A stretch of DNA of 64,000 bases from assembly GCF_001713455.1 (NCBI RefSeq), contig NZ_CP016464.1:2962001-3026000 (forward strand), read 5' to 3'. Shown here piece after piece: positions 10,675-20,121 of the stretch (the stretch's first letter is position 1; the number at the start of each line of letters is the position of its first letter). Made by a program: the position numbers and the translations under genes. Source of the DNA: Bosea sp. RAC05. Its GTDB lineage: Bacteria > Pseudomonadota > Alphaproteobacteria > Rhizobiales > Beijerinckiaceae. A model generated the notes under the pieces. That model saw only the letters and a program-made list of their open reading frames with translations. It made no database searches and was not told the origin of the DNA.

Positions 10675-12459
10675 GTGACCCTGCATCGCTACCGTTCCCA
10701 CACCTGCGGCGCCCTTCGCGAGAGCGACATCGGCTCGCAGGCCCGTCTCTCCGGCTGGTGCCACCGCATCCGCGACCATGGCGGCGTGCTCTTCATCGAC
10801 CTACGCGACCATTACGGCATGACGCAGGTCGTAATCGACCCGGATTCGCCGGCCTTCGCCACCGCCGAGACGTTGCGCTCGGAATGGGTCGTGCGCATCG
10901 ACGGCAAGGTCAAGGCGCGCCTCGCCGGCACCGAGAACGCCAACCTCCCGACCGGCGCCGTCGAGGTCTTCGCCACCGACATCGAGGTGCTGGGCGCGGC
11001 CGGCGAACTGCCGCTGCCGGTCTTCGGCGATCTCGAATACCCCGAGGACACGCGGCTGAAGTACCGCTTCCTCGATCTGCGCCGCGAGAAGCTGCACAAC
11101 AACATCATGCTGCGCACCAAGGTCATCGACTCGATGCGCCGGCGCATGAAGGATTCGGGCTTCTCGGAATTCCAGACGCCGATCCTGACCGCCTCCTCGC
11201 CGGAGGGCGCGCGCGATTTCCTCGTTCCGAGCCGCCTGCATCCGGGCAAGTTCTACGCGCTGCCGCAGGCGCCGCAGCAGTACAAGCAGCTGCTGATGAT
11301 GGCGGGCTTCGACCGCTACTTCCAGATCGCGCCCTGCTTCCGCGACGAGGACCCGCGCGCCGACCGCCTGCCGGGCGAGTTCTACCAGCTCGACGTCGAG
11401 ATGAGCTTCGTCGAGCAGGAGGACGTCTTCGCGACGATGGAGCCGGTGATCGGCGGCATCTTCGAGGAGTTCGGCAACGGCAAGTCGGTGACCAAGAACT
11501 GGCCGCGCATCCCCTATGCCGAGGCGATCGCGAAATACGGTTCCGACAAGCCGGACCTGCGCAACCCGCTGGTGATGCAGGACGTCTCGGAGCATTTCCG
11601 CGGTTCGGGCTTCAAGGTCTTCGCGCGCATCCTCGAGGACGAGAAGAACCGCGTCTGGGCCATTCCCGGGCCCAAGGGCGGCTCCAGAGCCTTCTGCGAC
11701 CGCATGAACTCCTGGGCTCAAGGGGAAGGCCAGCCGGGCCTCGGCTACCTGATGATCAAGGAAGACGGCGAGGGGCAGGGGCCGATCGCCAACAACATCG
11801 GGCCCGAGCGCGTCGCCGCGATCATCGCCCAGATGGGCCTGCAGCCCGGCGACGCCTGCTTCTTCGCCGCCGGCAACCCCGACAAGTTCTACAAATTCGC
11901 CGGAGCCGCCCGAAACAAGGTCGGCCAGGAACTCGGGCTGATCGACGAGAACGCCTTCGCTTTCGCCTGGATCGTCGATTTCCCGATGTTCGAGTACAAT
12001 GAGGACGAGAAGAAGGTCGATTTCTCGCACAACCCCTTCTCGATGCCGCAGGGCGGCCTGGAGGCGCTGAAGAGCGAGGATCCGCTCTCGCTCAAGGCGT
12101 TCCAGTACGACATCGCCTGCAACGGCTTCGAGCTCGCCTCCGGCGGCATCCGCAACCACAAGCCCGAAGCGATGGTGAAGGCCTTCGAGATCGCCGGCTA
12201 TGGCGAGGAGACGGTGATCGAGCGTTTTGGCGGCATGTACCGCGCCTTCCAGTATGGCGCGCCGCCCCATGGCGGCATGGCGGCCGGAGTCGACCGCATC
12301 ATCATGCTGCTGGCCGGCGCCACCAACCTGCGCGAGGTCGCGCTGTTCCCGATGAACCAGCAGGCGGTCGACCTGCTGATGGGCGCACCGGCCGAGGCCT
12401 CTCCCAAGCAGCTGCGCGAGGCGCATCTGCGCATCAACGCGCCCGAGAAGAACGGCTGA
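10675..12459 (+). CDS. aspS: Aspartyl-tRNA synthetase (probably non-discriminating Asp/Asn type)
   Basis: Class IIb synthetase that attaches aspartate to tRNA-Asp. The 594-residue protein has an N-terminal OB-fold anticodon domain ([21 protein letters not shown]). Class II motif 2 appears as [17 protein letters not shown]; the bacterial GAD insertion lies mid-protein; motif 3 is the C-terminal [18 protein letters not shown] 10675 is chosen because homology starts there; the frame is open to 10606 without support. Most alphaproteobacteria lack AsnRS and use a non-discriminating AspRS with GatCAB; that assignment is by lineage, not read from residues. A strong promoter lies upstream. Confidence 0.96.
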   Translation: MTLHRYRSHTCGALRESDIGSQARLSGWCHRIRDHGGVLFIDLRDHYGMTQVVIDPDSPAFATAETLRSEWVVRIDGKVKARLAGTENANLPTGAVEVFATDIEVLGAAGELPLPVFGDLEYPEDTRLKYRFLDLRREKLHNNIMLRTKVIDSMRRRMKDSGFSEFQTPILTASSPEGARDFLVPSRLHPGKFYALPQAPQQYKQLLMMAGFDRYFQIAPCFRDEDPRADRLPGEFYQLDVEMSFVEQEDVFATMEPVIGGIFEEFGNGKSVTKNWPRIPYAEAIAKYGSDKPDLRNPLVMQDVSEHFRGSGFKVFARILEDEKNRVWAIPGPKGGSRAFCDRMNSWAQGEGQPGLGYLMIKEDGEGQGPIANNIGPERVAAIIAQMGLQPGDACFFAAGNPDKFYKFAGAARNKVGQELGLIDENAFAFAWIVDFPMFEYNEDEKKVDFSHNPFSMPQGGLEALKSEDPLSLKAFQYDIACNGFELASGGIRNHKPEAMVKAFEIAGYGEETVIERFGGMYRAFQYGAPPHGGMAAGVDRIIMLLAGATNLREVALFPMNQQAVDLLMGAPAEASPKQLREAHLRINAPEKNG

Positions 12460-12464
12460 TCGAC

Positions 12465-12836
12465 ATGACCGATTCCGCTCCGGCGCGCGCGCTCGCGCTC
12501 GTTTGCCTCGCGGCGCTGCCGCTCTCGGCCTGCGTCTCCGGCCCGGCCAATCCGAGCGCGTCCCGCGCCTCGGAGCTTGCCAGCCTCGTCTCGCGCTCGG
12601 TCGCCTGCCGCGCCGGGGCGCCGAGCCGCAGCACGCTCGATGGCTTCATCGCAGCCGAGAAGGCCCGTGGCGCCACGCCCGAGCAACTCGCCTCTGCGCG
12701 CTCGACCTACGTCACCGTCTCGGAGGCGGAGACGATCAACCAGAGCGTCAAGCCGCGCGCCTGCGATGCCGGCGAGCGGGCGGAGGTCCGCGAGAAGATG
12801 ACGCGCATCCGCGCGGGCGACTTCAGCGCCCTATGA
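12465..12836 (+). CDS. Small lipoprotein, first of a tandem related pair
   Basis: A 123-residue protein of unknown function. Residues 1-23 are a lipoprotein signal peptide ending in the lipobox LSAC, so Cys23 should be lipidated. The mature part is Ala/Arg-rich with a SVACRAG cysteine and a C-terminal KPRACDAGERAEVREKM block. The latter matches the downstream neighbour's APRACDAAERASVQRDV, so the two are probably ancient duplicates; the two mature cysteines could form a disulfide. It starts five bases after aspS ends and may read through from the aspS promoter. Its stop overlaps the next start (ATGA). Confidence 0.75.
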   Translation: MTDSAPARALALVCLAALPLSACVSGPANPSASRASELASLVSRSVACRAGAPSRSTLDGFIAAEKARGATPEQLASARSTYVTVSEAETINQSVKPRACDAGERAEVREKMTRIRAGDFSAL

Positions 12837-13153
12837 CGTCCCGCGACCGCGTCATGAGGCTTCCACCACGGCTCGCTGCCCTGTCGCTGACGCTCGGGCT
12901 TTCCGCCTGCACCACGGCGGGGCCTCTGCCCGGTACGCCGGAATTCGCCGCGGCGCAGGTGTCGCGCGCCTATGACTGCGGGCTGCGGGTCGATCGCAGC
13001 CGGGTCGTCCGCCGGATGCAGCAGGAGGAGCGGCAGCGCTTCGCCATGGCGAACGCCGCCTATGCGGTGAAATCCTACAAGGCGCCGCGGGCCTGCGACG
13101 CGGCCGAGCGCGCCTCGGTGCAGCGCGATGTGACGGCGCTGGCCCGTCGCTGA
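12833..13153 (+). CDS. Small lipoprotein, second of a tandem related pair
   Basis: A 106-residue predicted lipoprotein. The signal sequence ends in LSAC, with Cys at about residue 26. The mature part keeps two cysteines, AYDCGLR and APRACDAAERA, and resembles the preceding gene over its C-terminal 35 residues. ATG 12833 is preferred because it overlaps the upstream stop by four bases; an internal ATG (MRLPPRL) is possible. No enzymatic motif is visible. Conserved cysteine spacing with the neighbour is the main observation; function is unknown. Confidence 0.72.
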   Translation: MTSRDRVMRLPPRLAALSLTLGLSACTTAGPLPGTPEFAAAQVSRAYDCGLRVDRSRVVRRMQQEERQRFAMANAAYAVKSYKAPRACDAAERASVQRDVTALARR

Positions 13154-13195
13154 ATTCGCTTGCCTCCGATCGGCCATCGCGGCCACAAGGCGCCG

Positions 13196-14080
13196 ATGCC
13201 CGCCGCGACCCTGATCACCGCCATCGTCGTCAGCCATGACAGTGCCGAGGTCCTGCCGGCCTGCCTGTCGGCGCTGGCTGCCGAGGGGGTGCCGGCGATC
13301 GTCGTCGACAACGCCAGCGGCGACGCCAGCGCCTCAGTCGCGCGCGAACGGGGCGCCACCGTCATCGCGAGCCCGCGCAACGAGGGCTATGGCCGCGCCA
13401 ACAATCGCGGCGTCGCCGCCAGCACCACGCCCTTCGTGCTGATCGTCAACCCGGACGTCGAGATGAGGGCAGGCGCGGTTGCAGCCCTGCTCGAAGCCGC
13501 GCAGCGCTATCCCGATGCGGCCCTCTTCGCCCCGCGCCTCGTCGAGCCCTCGGGCCGCGTCTTCCTGCAGCCGCGCTCGCTGCTCTCGCCGGCTCATCTC
13601 AACCGCAGCGGAGCCATGGTGATCCCCGAGGGCGACACCTGCCTGCCTTTCCTCTCGGGCGCCTGCCTGCTCGTCCGCCGCGAGATCTTCGTCGCGCTCG
13701 GCGGCTTCGACCCGGCGATCTTCCTCTTCTACGAGGATGACGACCTCTGCCGCCGCCTGCGCGACGCCGGCCATGCGCTGGTCCATGTCCATGCCGCCGA
13801 AGCCGGCCATGGGCGAGGGCGCTCGAGTGCCCCCTCGGCCGCGCGCCGGTTCAAGGCGCGCTGGCACCTCGCCTGGTCTGAGGGCTATGTCGCCCGCAAA
13901 TACGGCTTGCCGCCGCCATCGCCGGGCCGGATCGTCGAAAGCCTCGCCAAGGCCGTGGGTTACGGCCTGATCCTGCAGCGCGACAAGATGTCCGCCCATG
14001 CCGGCTCCGCGGCCGGGGCGCTCGCCTGGATCCGCGGGCGATCGGCGCTCGCCCGAGAAGGGCTGGAGGGTTCGCCATGA
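13196..14080 (+). CDS. Glycosyltransferase family 2 (rhamnosyl-transferase-like)
   Basis: A GT-A fold transferase, 294 residues. The N-terminus ITAIVVSHDSAEVLPACLSAL is the nucleotide-sugar-binding start. NNRGVAAS precedes the metal-binding LIVNPDVEM (DxD-equivalent), and FLSGACLLVRREIFVALGGFD with FLFYEDDDLCRRLRDAGH is the acceptor-side motif typical of WbbL/rhamnosyltransferase-like GT2 enzymes. Sugar and acceptor are unknown. ATG 13196 is preferred over TTG 13160 because AAGG lies just upstream. The stop overlaps the acyltransferase start by four bases, so the pair likely acts together in surface polysaccharide building and acylation. Confidence 0.88.
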   Translation: MPAATLITAIVVSHDSAEVLPACLSALAAEGVPAIVVDNASGDASASVARERGATVIASPRNEGYGRANNRGVAASTTPFVLIVNPDVEMRAGAVAALLEAAQRYPDAALFAPRLVEPSGRVFLQPRSLLSPAHLNRSGAMVIPEGDTCLPFLSGACLLVRREIFVALGGFDPAIFLFYEDDDLCRRLRDAGHALVHVHAAEAGHGRGRSSAPSAARRFKARWHLAWSEGYVARKYGLPPPSPGRIVESLAKAVGYGLILQRDKMSAHAGSAAGALAWIRGRSALAREGLEGSP

Positions 14081-15132
14081 GGAGGCTGCTCGGCGTCAGC
14101 GTCACGCAGGCCCTGGCCGGTCCGCACAATAATTTCGGCCTGCTGCGGCTCGTGCTGGCGCTCGCCGTCGTCGTCTCGCACGCCTTCAGCGTCGCGACCG
14201 GGCGCGTCGAGGACGAGCCGTGGGCGCAGACGACGGGCTTCACGCTCGGCGAGCACGCGGTGAATGGCTTCTTCGCGATCTCCGGGTTTCTGGTGACAAT
14301 GAGCTACGACCGGCGCGGCTGGCGCGACTACCTGGTCGCCCGCACGCTGCGCATCGCGCCGGGCCTCATTGCCGCGACGCTGGTCGTCGCGCTCGGCCTC
14401 GGGGCGGCGATGACCCGCCTCGATCTCGGCGCCTATCTCTCCGATCCGCAGCTGCGCCGTTTCATCACCGGCACGCTCACCACCTTCAAGAGCGCATCGG
14501 CCCTGCCCGGCGTCTTCGACACAAACCCGCTGCCCTTCCCGATGGGGACGGTCTGGACGCTGAAATACGAGACGATCTGCTATCTCGGCGTGCTCGTCGG
14601 CGGGCTGCTGGGCCTGCTGGCCCGGCCGAAGCTGGCCCTGGCGATGGGCGGCCTGCTGCTGGCCGCCACGCTGCTGCGCGAGATCATCGACCCCGACGGT
14701 CCCAAGGGCGTCGAGACGGCACTGCGACTGCCGCTGATCTTTCTCGCCGGCGGGCTGATCTATTTGTTCCGGGACCGCGTGCGCCTCTCCCTGCCGGGTC
14801 TGGCGCTGGGGCTCGCCGCGCTCGTCCTGCTCTCGCCGACGCCGCTCTACAAGAGCGCCCTCTATCTGGTCACGGCCTGGGGCGTGCTGGTCCTCGCGCT
14901 CGCCCCCGCCCTGACCCGGCGGCGCAGCGAGCCGCCCTCCGATCTGTCCTACGGGGTCTATCTCTATGGCTGGCCGATCCAGCAGGCGAGCCACGCCCTG
15001 TTCCCCGCAGCCGGCGCGATGACGCTGTTCTGGCCGGGCCTGATCGTCACGCTCGCCGTCGCCTGGCTGTCCTGGCATCTGGTCGAGAAGCCCGCACTCG
15101 GCCTCAAGCGCCGGCTGATCGCCGCAGGCTAG
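14077..15132 (+). CDS. Acyltransferase family 3 membrane protein (OafA/ExoZ-like O-acetyltransferase)
   Basis: A 351-residue polytopic membrane protein of the acyltransferase-3 family, which moves acetyl or other acyl groups across the membrane onto surface sugars. The first helix carries the conserved catalytic-type histidine (LALAVVVSHAFSV). FFAISGFLVTMSYDRRGWRDYLVARTLRIAPG is the family hallmark region, with GFL and RxxR residues. About ten hydrophobic segments follow, ending in VAWLSWHLVEKPAL, the usual C-terminal signature. It overlaps the upstream glycosyltransferase (ATGA), implying co-expression. The modified polymer is not identifiable from the window. Confidence 0.92.
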   Translation: MRRLLGVSVTQALAGPHNNFGLLRLVLALAVVVSHAFSVATGRVEDEPWAQTTGFTLGEHAVNGFFAISGFLVTMSYDRRGWRDYLVARTLRIAPGLIAATLVVALGLGAAMTRLDLGAYLSDPQLRRFITGTLTTFKSASALPGVFDTNPLPFPMGTVWTLKYETICYLGVLVGGLLGLLARPKLALAMGGLLLAATLLREIIDPDGPKGVETALRLPLIFLAGGLIYLFRDRVRLSLPGLALGLAALVLLSPTPLYKSALYLVTAWGVLVLALAPALTRRRSEPPSDLSYGVYLYGWPIQQASHALFPAAGAMTLFWPGLIVTLAVAWLSWHLVEKPALGLKRRLIAAG

Positions 15133-15160
15133 CTGCGGCCGGCCTGGCCGCGGTCGCGCG

Positions 15161-15991
15161 TCAGAGATGCAGATCCTTCAGGGGCGTCGCGATGATGCGC
15201 TTGATCTCGCGCATCTGCCGCATCACCAGACGCGTCTTCATCAGCAGCGTGTTGCCGGACGCGAGCAACGCCGCCTCCCGCGCCGCGAAGGCGTTGCGGC
15301 CCGGCTGCGCCTTCAGGGGGCTGATGTCGCCGATCTCGTCGGGAGCGCTGTTGCGGCCCGCCACGACCAGGATCTCCTCGATCGCCGGCTTTCCGCCCCG
15401 CAGGCTCTTGCCGATCGTCTGGCGCAGAACCTCATCGAAGCCCTCGGCGGCATCCCGCAGCGGCTTCTGCATCACGGCGCTCGAATCCCGCCACTGGATG
15501 CCCTTGCGATAGGCGGGAACCCACTGGACCTGTGCCTCGAGAAGGTTGAGCCCGGCATAGCGCGCCAGCGCGGGGAAGGCGTCGTCGTAGAAGCGCCAGC
15601 AATCGACCGGAAAGCGGTGGCGCGGCCCGCCACCGGGCGAGGTGATGAAGGCGAGGCCGTTGGGCTTCAGCACCCGCGCGATTTCGAGGATCGTGATCCA
15701 GAAATATTCCGCGTGCTCGAAGACCTCCGAGCAGGTGACGACATCGACCGAACCGCTGGCGATCTCGCTCCAGTCATAGGGGTCGGCGACCACGACATCG
15801 ACATTCAGCCCCGGCTCGATATCGAGCCCGATCATCCGCCAGGCGTCATTGGCCATCGCGGCGCGGTTGGCGAGGTTCTGGCCATCGACCATGGCGGAAC
15901 CGACATCCAGCACGGTCAAAGGGATATTCTCACAGTCCGCGAGATAGGCAGCCCTAAAGACACAGGCCTTGTCGTAGGCAGAAAAGTGCAT
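15161..15991 (-). CDS. Class I SAM-dependent methyltransferase
   Basis: A 276-residue Rossmann-fold methyltransferase. Motif I is LTVLDVGSAMVDGQN, the second acidic loop is RMIGLDIEPGLNVD, and VDVVTCSEVFEHAEYFW is the motif typical of methyltransferase-11 family members. ARVLKPNGLAFITSPGGG follows. The HRFPVDCWRFY segment resembles methyltransferases associated with glycan and surface polymer clusters. No substrate can be named. It is convergent with the acyltransferase and transcribed in the same direction as the acetyltransferase and exported protein to its right, but 119 bases of AT-richer DNA separate it from them, so it may have its own promoter. Confidence 0.88.
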   Translation of the reverse strand: MHFSAYDKACVFRAAYLADCENIPLTVLDVGSAMVDGQNLANRAAMANDAWRMIGLDIEPGLNVDVVVADPYDWSEIASGSVDVVTCSEVFEHAEYFWITILEIARVLKPNGLAFITSPGGGPRHRFPVDCWRFYDDAFPALARYAGLNLLEAQVQWVPAYRKGIQWRDSSAVMQKPLRDAAEGFDEVLRQTIGKSLRGGKPAIEEILVVAGRNSAPDEIGDISPLKAQPGRNAFAAREAALLASGNTLLMKTRLVMRQMREIKRIIATPLKDLHL

Positions 15992-16110
15992 GAACCAACG
16001 CCACTGTCAGAACGCCTTCGCGAAGCGCCAGACCAGATGGACAATTGTTTCTAAATGTACAACCGAAATTTCGTTGCGTCAGCTCGTGATGGTGAACGCA
16101 CGGAAATTCG

Positions 16111-16818
16111 TCATTCTTCTTCTTGAGCCGGCGCAGAAAGAACAGAAACCCGGTTCGACATCAGAACAGGCAAGAGCTGCACGACGTCCTCTCGCGGCAG
16201 CAGCCACCACCGGCTCGCCAGCAGCGAGGCGATCTGCGCCTCGTCGAAGCGCATCCGCAGGACACGGGCCGGGTTGCCGCCGACGATCGCGTAGGGCGGC
16301 ACGTCCCGCGTCACCACGGCCCGCGCCGCCACGACGGCGCCGGTCCCGATGGTCACGCCCGACAGCACCATGCTCTGCGAGCCGAGCCAGACATCGTGGC
16401 CGATCGTGACGTCGCCCCGGCTCGTATGGCTGCCGGCGATCCCGGCGGCCTCCGGCCAGAGCCCCGGCAGGGCCGGAAACGGATAGGTCGTCGCCCAGTC
16501 GGTGCGGTGGTTGCCACCGAGCAGGATCTCGACGCCGTCGGCGATCGAGCCGTAGCGGCCGATCGTCAGCCGGGCCCCGCTCTCGGAAAAGCGCACCTTG
16601 GGGCGGCCATAGGTCCAGGCGCCCACCGCGATCTGGCCAGGTCGCCTCGCGATCAGCGCGGCGAGGTGCAGGCGCGTCTGGTTGTGCGGATTGACGCGCT
16701 TGCCCAGCAGCCCCCTGGCCGCGGGCGCGAGCCCTGCCCACCAGGCGACGAGCGGCCCGGGCCGCCACTGCGCATCCTCCGGCGGCAGCAGGCCGTCCGG
16801 ACCGCCCGAAGCCGTCAC
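16111..16818 (-). CDS. Left-handed beta-helix (hexapeptide) acetyltransferase, CatB/NodL-like
   Basis: A 235-residue trimeric-type acetyltransferase. Hexapeptide repeats run through the centre ([19 protein letters not shown], then [37 protein letters not shown]), with the conserved [10 protein letters not shown] exit. The [12 protein letters not shown] segment resembles the xenobiotic acyltransferase branch, which also contains sugar O-acetyltransferases. Here a sugar substrate is more likely given neighbouring glycan genes. The start overlaps the stop of the upstream exported-protein gene by four bases (ATGA), so the two are translationally coupled. The last 30 residues lie beyond the helix and are unassigned. 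Confidence 0.88.
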   Translation of the reverse strand: MTASGGPDGLLPPEDAQWRPGPLVAWWAGLAPAARGLLGKRVNPHNQTRLHLAALIARRPGQIAVGAWTYGRPKVRFSESGARLTIGRYGSIADGVEILLGGNHRTDWATTYPFPALPGLWPEAAGIAGSHTSRGDVTIGHDVWLGSQSMVLSGVTIGTGAVVAARAVVTRDVPPYAIVGGNPARVLRMRFDEAQIASLLASRWWLLPREDVVQLLPVLMSNRVSVLSAPAQEEE

Positions 16819-18653
16819 CGCGCTTCGGCCTTGAGGTCGATCTTGGCGAGGATCTCGGTCGGATCGGTGAGGGTGATGACGTCGGCGAGGCCGATGCCGC
16901 CAGCCGAACGGGCGCGGGCGTCGAGGGTCAGCGTCCCGGGCTGGGCGACGAAGCGCGACACCGCCGCCGTCAGCGCCTTGGCGGCGTCGGAGGGCCCGAG
17001 GATCGAGGCCAGGCCCAGGCTCGCGATCATCGCGAACTGCTGGCGCATTTCATCGGGCTTGCGGCCGGCCTTGCGCGCCTCATTGGCGATCAGCTTCTCG
17101 ACGAGGCCGAAATTCTCCAGCTTCGCAGTCAGGCCCCGGGCCGTGGCGCCCAGCGCCGCGACCTGAGCCAGCGCGACGTCGCTCGAGAACAGGTCCTTGG
17201 TGACGTTGCCGAGCGTGCCGGACAGGTTGAGCCGCGCCAGCCCTTCGCCGCCGAGCGCGATCTGCCGGATGGCGAGTTCGCTGCGCGCCGCCTCCCAGGC
17301 GAGATCGATCCGCGCATTCAGGTCGAGCGAGCGGATCCCCATCGCGATCAGATCGCGCGCGGCGGGATTGCCGGCCCCCTCGGTGATCGGCGCGACCAGC
17401 TTGTCGAGCGTCAGGGCGAGGCTGGTCGGGATGCCGTTGAGCTGCTCGCCGGCCTTCACCTCGAACACGCCGAGGCCGATGCGGACCGGCTGCCCCCCGG
17501 GCGCCATCGGCGGCGCATCGACCGACAGGCCGGTCATGCGGATCGTGCCGATCGTGGGAATGTAGCGACGCCAGTCGATGGCGGCGTCGGCGCTGGCGGA
17601 CTTCGCCAGATCCTCGCGCAGCGCCTTGATCACCGGGCCGTAGGAGAAGCCGGAATAGCTGATCGTGTCGACCAGGCCCTTGGCGCCGCCGCCGGCAAAC
17701 TGCAGGCCCTCCAGCACGAAACCGGACTTCGCCGGCGCATCCTCGCCATAGGCGATGCGCGCGATCTTGATGTCGACCGGCCCGGGGTTCGCCGCAGACT
17801 TGCCGCCAGGCTTGGCCCCTGGCTTTGCGGCCTCGGGCTCGACCACGGTCATCACCATGTCGCGGATCTCGCCGCTGCCGATCTCGACGCGGTCGTAGAA
17901 GCCGAGCAGGGCGATGCCCATGCGCTTCTCCGCCTCGCGCCGGACCGGATCGTCCTTGGCCGCGCCCCCGGCTGCGGTCTGCTCGGAGAGCGCCATCGCC
18001 CGGGTCAGCAGATCGCCGAGCGGCTCGGGGCCGACGCCCGCCGCCACGTCGCGGCTGGTCGCGCGGCCGAAGCTCATCTTGCCGGCCGGCCCCATGTCGA
18101 TGCTGTAGCCATCCTGCTCGGCGCGGCGCAGCAGGGGGCGTACCGGCTCGGTCTGGCCAGCGGCGACGCGGTCGACGAGGACCCGCGCGGTCTGCCGGAT
18201 GTCGAAGCCCTCGAAGCGCATCGCCAGCAGCGTGCCGGTGAGCTTGGCGCCGTCGGGGCTCTGGCCGGCGAGCGTTCCGCCGGCCGACTCGCCGCGCGCG
18301 ATCTGGCCGTCGCGGATGTCCGAGAAGCGCACGTCGCGATAGGTCGTGACCTGCTTCTGCTTGCCCTGCGCGACCTCGACGACGAGTTCCGGTGCGCGAA
18401 TCTCGGCCGCGCTCAGGCGGTCGATGCGGGCCAGGGCTGTCTCGCCACTCTTGATGTCGAGGAGGCTGCGAAAGGCTTCACGCTCCAGAGGTGAGCCCTT
18501 CACCTCGAGCTTCGGGGCCGACAGGGTGAAGAGGCCGAACTCCATACGGACATTGTCGAGCTGGAAATCGGCCGCGGCGAGCGGCTGCGACATCGCCAGC
18601 GTGGCGAAAGCGAGGGCGGCGCGAAGAGGGCGGCGCAGGCGCGGAGCGATCAT
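16815..18653 (-). CDS. Large exported protein of unknown function
   Basis: A 612-residue protein with a clear signal peptide ([22 protein letters not shown]) and no transmembrane helix after it. The body alternates beta-type segments such as [15 protein letters not shown] and [13 protein letters not shown] with helices, and includes a Lys/Pro/Gly-rich linker ([18 protein letters not shown]). No catalytic motif is recognised. Its repeated pattern of layered strands loosely recalls AsmA-like or DUF-type envelope proteins, but I cannot assign it. ATG 18653 is chosen for AGGAG seven bases upstream; the frame is open to 19067 without coding character. It is coupled to the downstream acetyltransferase. 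Confidence 0.82.
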   Translation of the reverse strand: MIAPRLRRPLRAALAFATLAMSQPLAAADFQLDNVRMEFGLFTLSAPKLEVKGSPLEREAFRSLLDIKSGETALARIDRLSAAEIRAPELVVEVAQGKQKQVTTYRDVRFSDIRDGQIARGESAGGTLAGQSPDGAKLTGTLLAMRFEGFDIRQTARVLVDRVAAGQTEPVRPLLRRAEQDGYSIDMGPAGKMSFGRATSRDVAAGVGPEPLGDLLTRAMALSEQTAAGGAAKDDPVRREAEKRMGIALLGFYDRVEIGSGEIRDMVMTVVEPEAAKPGAKPGGKSAANPGPVDIKIARIAYGEDAPAKSGFVLEGLQFAGGGAKGLVDTISYSGFSYGPVIKALREDLAKSASADAAIDWRRYIPTIGTIRMTGLSVDAPPMAPGGQPVRIGLGVFEVKAGEQLNGIPTSLALTLDKLVAPITEGAGNPAARDLIAMGIRSLDLNARIDLAWEAARSELAIRQIALGGEGLARLNLSGTLGNVTKDLFSSDVALAQVAALGATARGLTAKLENFGLVEKLIANEARKAGRKPDEMRQQFAMIASLGLASILGPSDAAKALTAAVSRFVAQPGTLTLDARARSAGGIGLADVITLTDPTEILAKIDLKAEAR

Positions 18654-18852
18654 GACGGTCTCCTGTTCTGTGGCGGCGACCCTGCCCCAAGCCGGCGTTG
18701 AAGAAAAGCCGAGCCCGGTCGACATGCTGACGAAAGGCTTGACCGCATGGGGAGCTTGGCTGCCATCTGTCGCAGATTCGCCATCTGCGCCGTCATAGCT
18801 TTGCAGGACGCGCACCCCGAACCGCCCCGCAGCCGGCGCTAACGGAGACACC

Positions 18853-19377
18853 ATGCCGATCCAGGCCCGAACCCGTTCGTCTCTCGCCGGTCTCGCCGCC
18901 GCCGGCCTCGCGCTGACGGCTGCCCTTGGTCTGGCGCAGCCGGCGAGCACGGCACCGCTCCTGCGACTCGCCCAGGCCGCCCCGGCCGGCCAGGCGACGG
19001 CGCTCGAGACGCTCGCGATCGTCAGCGGCGACAAGCGCCATGCCTTCCAGGTCGAGGTGATGCGCACGCCCGAGCAGCGGGCGAGGGGGCTGATGCATCG
19101 CCGCTACATGCCGGCCGACCGCGGCATGCTGTTCGATTTCGGCCGCACCGAGCCGGTCGCGATGTGGATGGAGAACACCTACATCCCCCTCGATATGCTC
19201 TTCATCCGGGCTGACGGCACGATCGCGCGCATCGCCGAGAACACCGAGCCCCTGTCGCAGCGCACGATTCCCTCCGGCGAGCCGGTGCTCTCGGTGCTCG
19301 AGGTCAATGGCGGGGTCAGCCGCACGCTCGGTCTCAAGCCGGGCGACCGGGTCGAACACACCCTGTTCAAGCGCTGA
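18853..19377 (+). CDS. DUF192 domain exported protein
   Basis: A 174-residue protein with an N-terminal signal sequence (LAGLAAAGLALTAALGLAQPAS) and a DUF192 domain from about residue 58. The family core is present: FQVEVMRTPEQRARGLMHRRYMPADRGMLFDF, then MWMENTYIPLDMLFI and IVRIAENTEPLS-type strands, ending in VLEVNGGVSRTLGLKPGD. The biochemical role of DUF192 is not established; it is a small beta-barrel found in bacteria and archaea. It is divergent from the exported-protein gene at 18653 across about 200 bases, and followed by tRNA-Pro. Confidence 0.9.
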   Translation: MPIQARTRSSLAGLAAAGLALTAALGLAQPASTAPLLRLAQAAPAGQATALETLAIVSGDKRHAFQVEVMRTPEQRARGLMHRRYMPADRGMLFDFGRTEPVAMWMENTYIPLDMLFIRADGTIARIAENTEPLSQRTIPSGEPVLSVLEVNGGVSRTLGLKPGDRVEHTLFKR

Positions 19378-19446
19378 GCGGTCCGCCGCGCTTGCGGCGC
19401 AGGCAAGGGACGTGATAGCCAACCGCCACGCGTGGAATGGCCAAGT

Positions 19447-19523
19447 CGGGGTATAGCGCAGCCCGGTAGCGCATCTGCTTTGGGAGCAGAGGGTCCCAGG
19501 TTCGAATCCTGGTGCCCCGACCA
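19447..19523 (+). tRNA. tRNA-Pro (anticodon TGG)
   Basis: A 77-base cloverleaf. The acceptor CGGGGTA pairs with TGCCCCG, and the CCA end is encoded (19521-19523). The anticodon stem TCTGC/GCAGA encloses loop TTTGGGA, giving anticodon TGG. The T-arm contains GGTTCGAATCC. Confidence 0.97.
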
Positions 19524-19607
19524 TTCCGGGCGTCTCGCAGCCGGGCCGGTTCCGGTGGCGAGCCGTGACAGACGGCCAGGATTTCAGGTGAGCGCCGAGC
19601 GAGAGCC

Positions 19608-19913
19608 ATGACCGCACGCATCTATCGCCCCGCCCGGACGGCCATGCAGTCCGGCACCGCCAAGACCGAGCGCTGGCTCCTCGAATACGAGCCCGAGCAG
19701 CCGCGCCAGATCGAGCCGCTGATGGGCTGGACCTCGTCGGGCGACATGAAGAGCCAGGTGAAGCTCTGGTTCGACAGCGAGGCCGAGGCCGTGACCTACG
19801 CCACGCGCAACGGCATTCCCTTCCGTGTCGAGCAGCCGCAGGAGCCGCTGCGCCGGACGGTGGCCTATTCCGACAATTTCAAGTTCTCGCGCCGCGGACA
19901 GTGGACGCATTGA
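19608..19913 (+). CDS. NADH:ubiquinone oxidoreductase accessory subunit, NDUFS4/18 kDa family
   Basis: A 101-residue soluble protein of the ETC complex I subunit conserved region family, the bacterial relative of mitochondrial NDUFS4. The core motif is visible: ARIYRPARTAMQSGTAKTERWLLEYE, then PLMGWTSSGDMKSQVKLWF and a C-terminal FKFSRRGQWTH. It would sit at the hydrophilic arm of complex I near the NADH module and assist assembly or stability. Such accessory subunits are characteristic of alphaproteobacteria, supporting the taxonomic placement. It stands alone between two tRNA genes, away from the nuo operon, as is usual. Confidence 0.93.
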   Translation: MTARIYRPARTAMQSGTAKTERWLLEYEPEQPRQIEPLMGWTSSGDMKSQVKLWFDSEAEAVTYATRNGIPFRVEQPQEPLRRTVAYSDNFKFSRRGQWTH

Positions 19914-19983
19914 CGGTTTGACGGAGTGAGGGCATCCGCCTTCGCTCCCCAAGAGACAGACGAAGGCCTCGGCCCTCGTCTTC

Positions 19984-20060
19984 GGGCCCGTAGCTCAGAT
20001 GGATAGAGCAGCAGCCTTCTAAGCTGCTGGTCGCTGGTTCGAATCCAGCCGGGCTCGCCA
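19984..20060 (+). tRNA. tRNA-Arg (anticodon TCT)
   Basis: A 77-base cloverleaf with acceptor GGGCCCG pairing CGGGCTC (one G-U) and an encoded CCA at 20058-20060. The anticodon stem GCAGC/GCTGC encloses loop CTTCTAA, giving anticodon TCT. A T-rich stretch follows the 3' end. Confidence 0.97.
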
Positions 20061-20121
20061 TTCTTTTTCCTGTTTCACCGCGTCGTCGTCGCGGGCGCAC
20101 CGACCGTCCGCAGAAGCCGCC

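Noticed and set aside
16064..16073. CGAAATTTCG palindrome upstream of the methyltransferase gene
   Set aside because: Ten bases in AT-rich DNA is easily expected by chance; no second copy or neighbouring regulator supports an operator.
18793..19617. Minus-strand frame across the DUF192 gene and tRNA-Pro
   Set aside because: It runs through a tRNA gene and opposes a family-matched protein.
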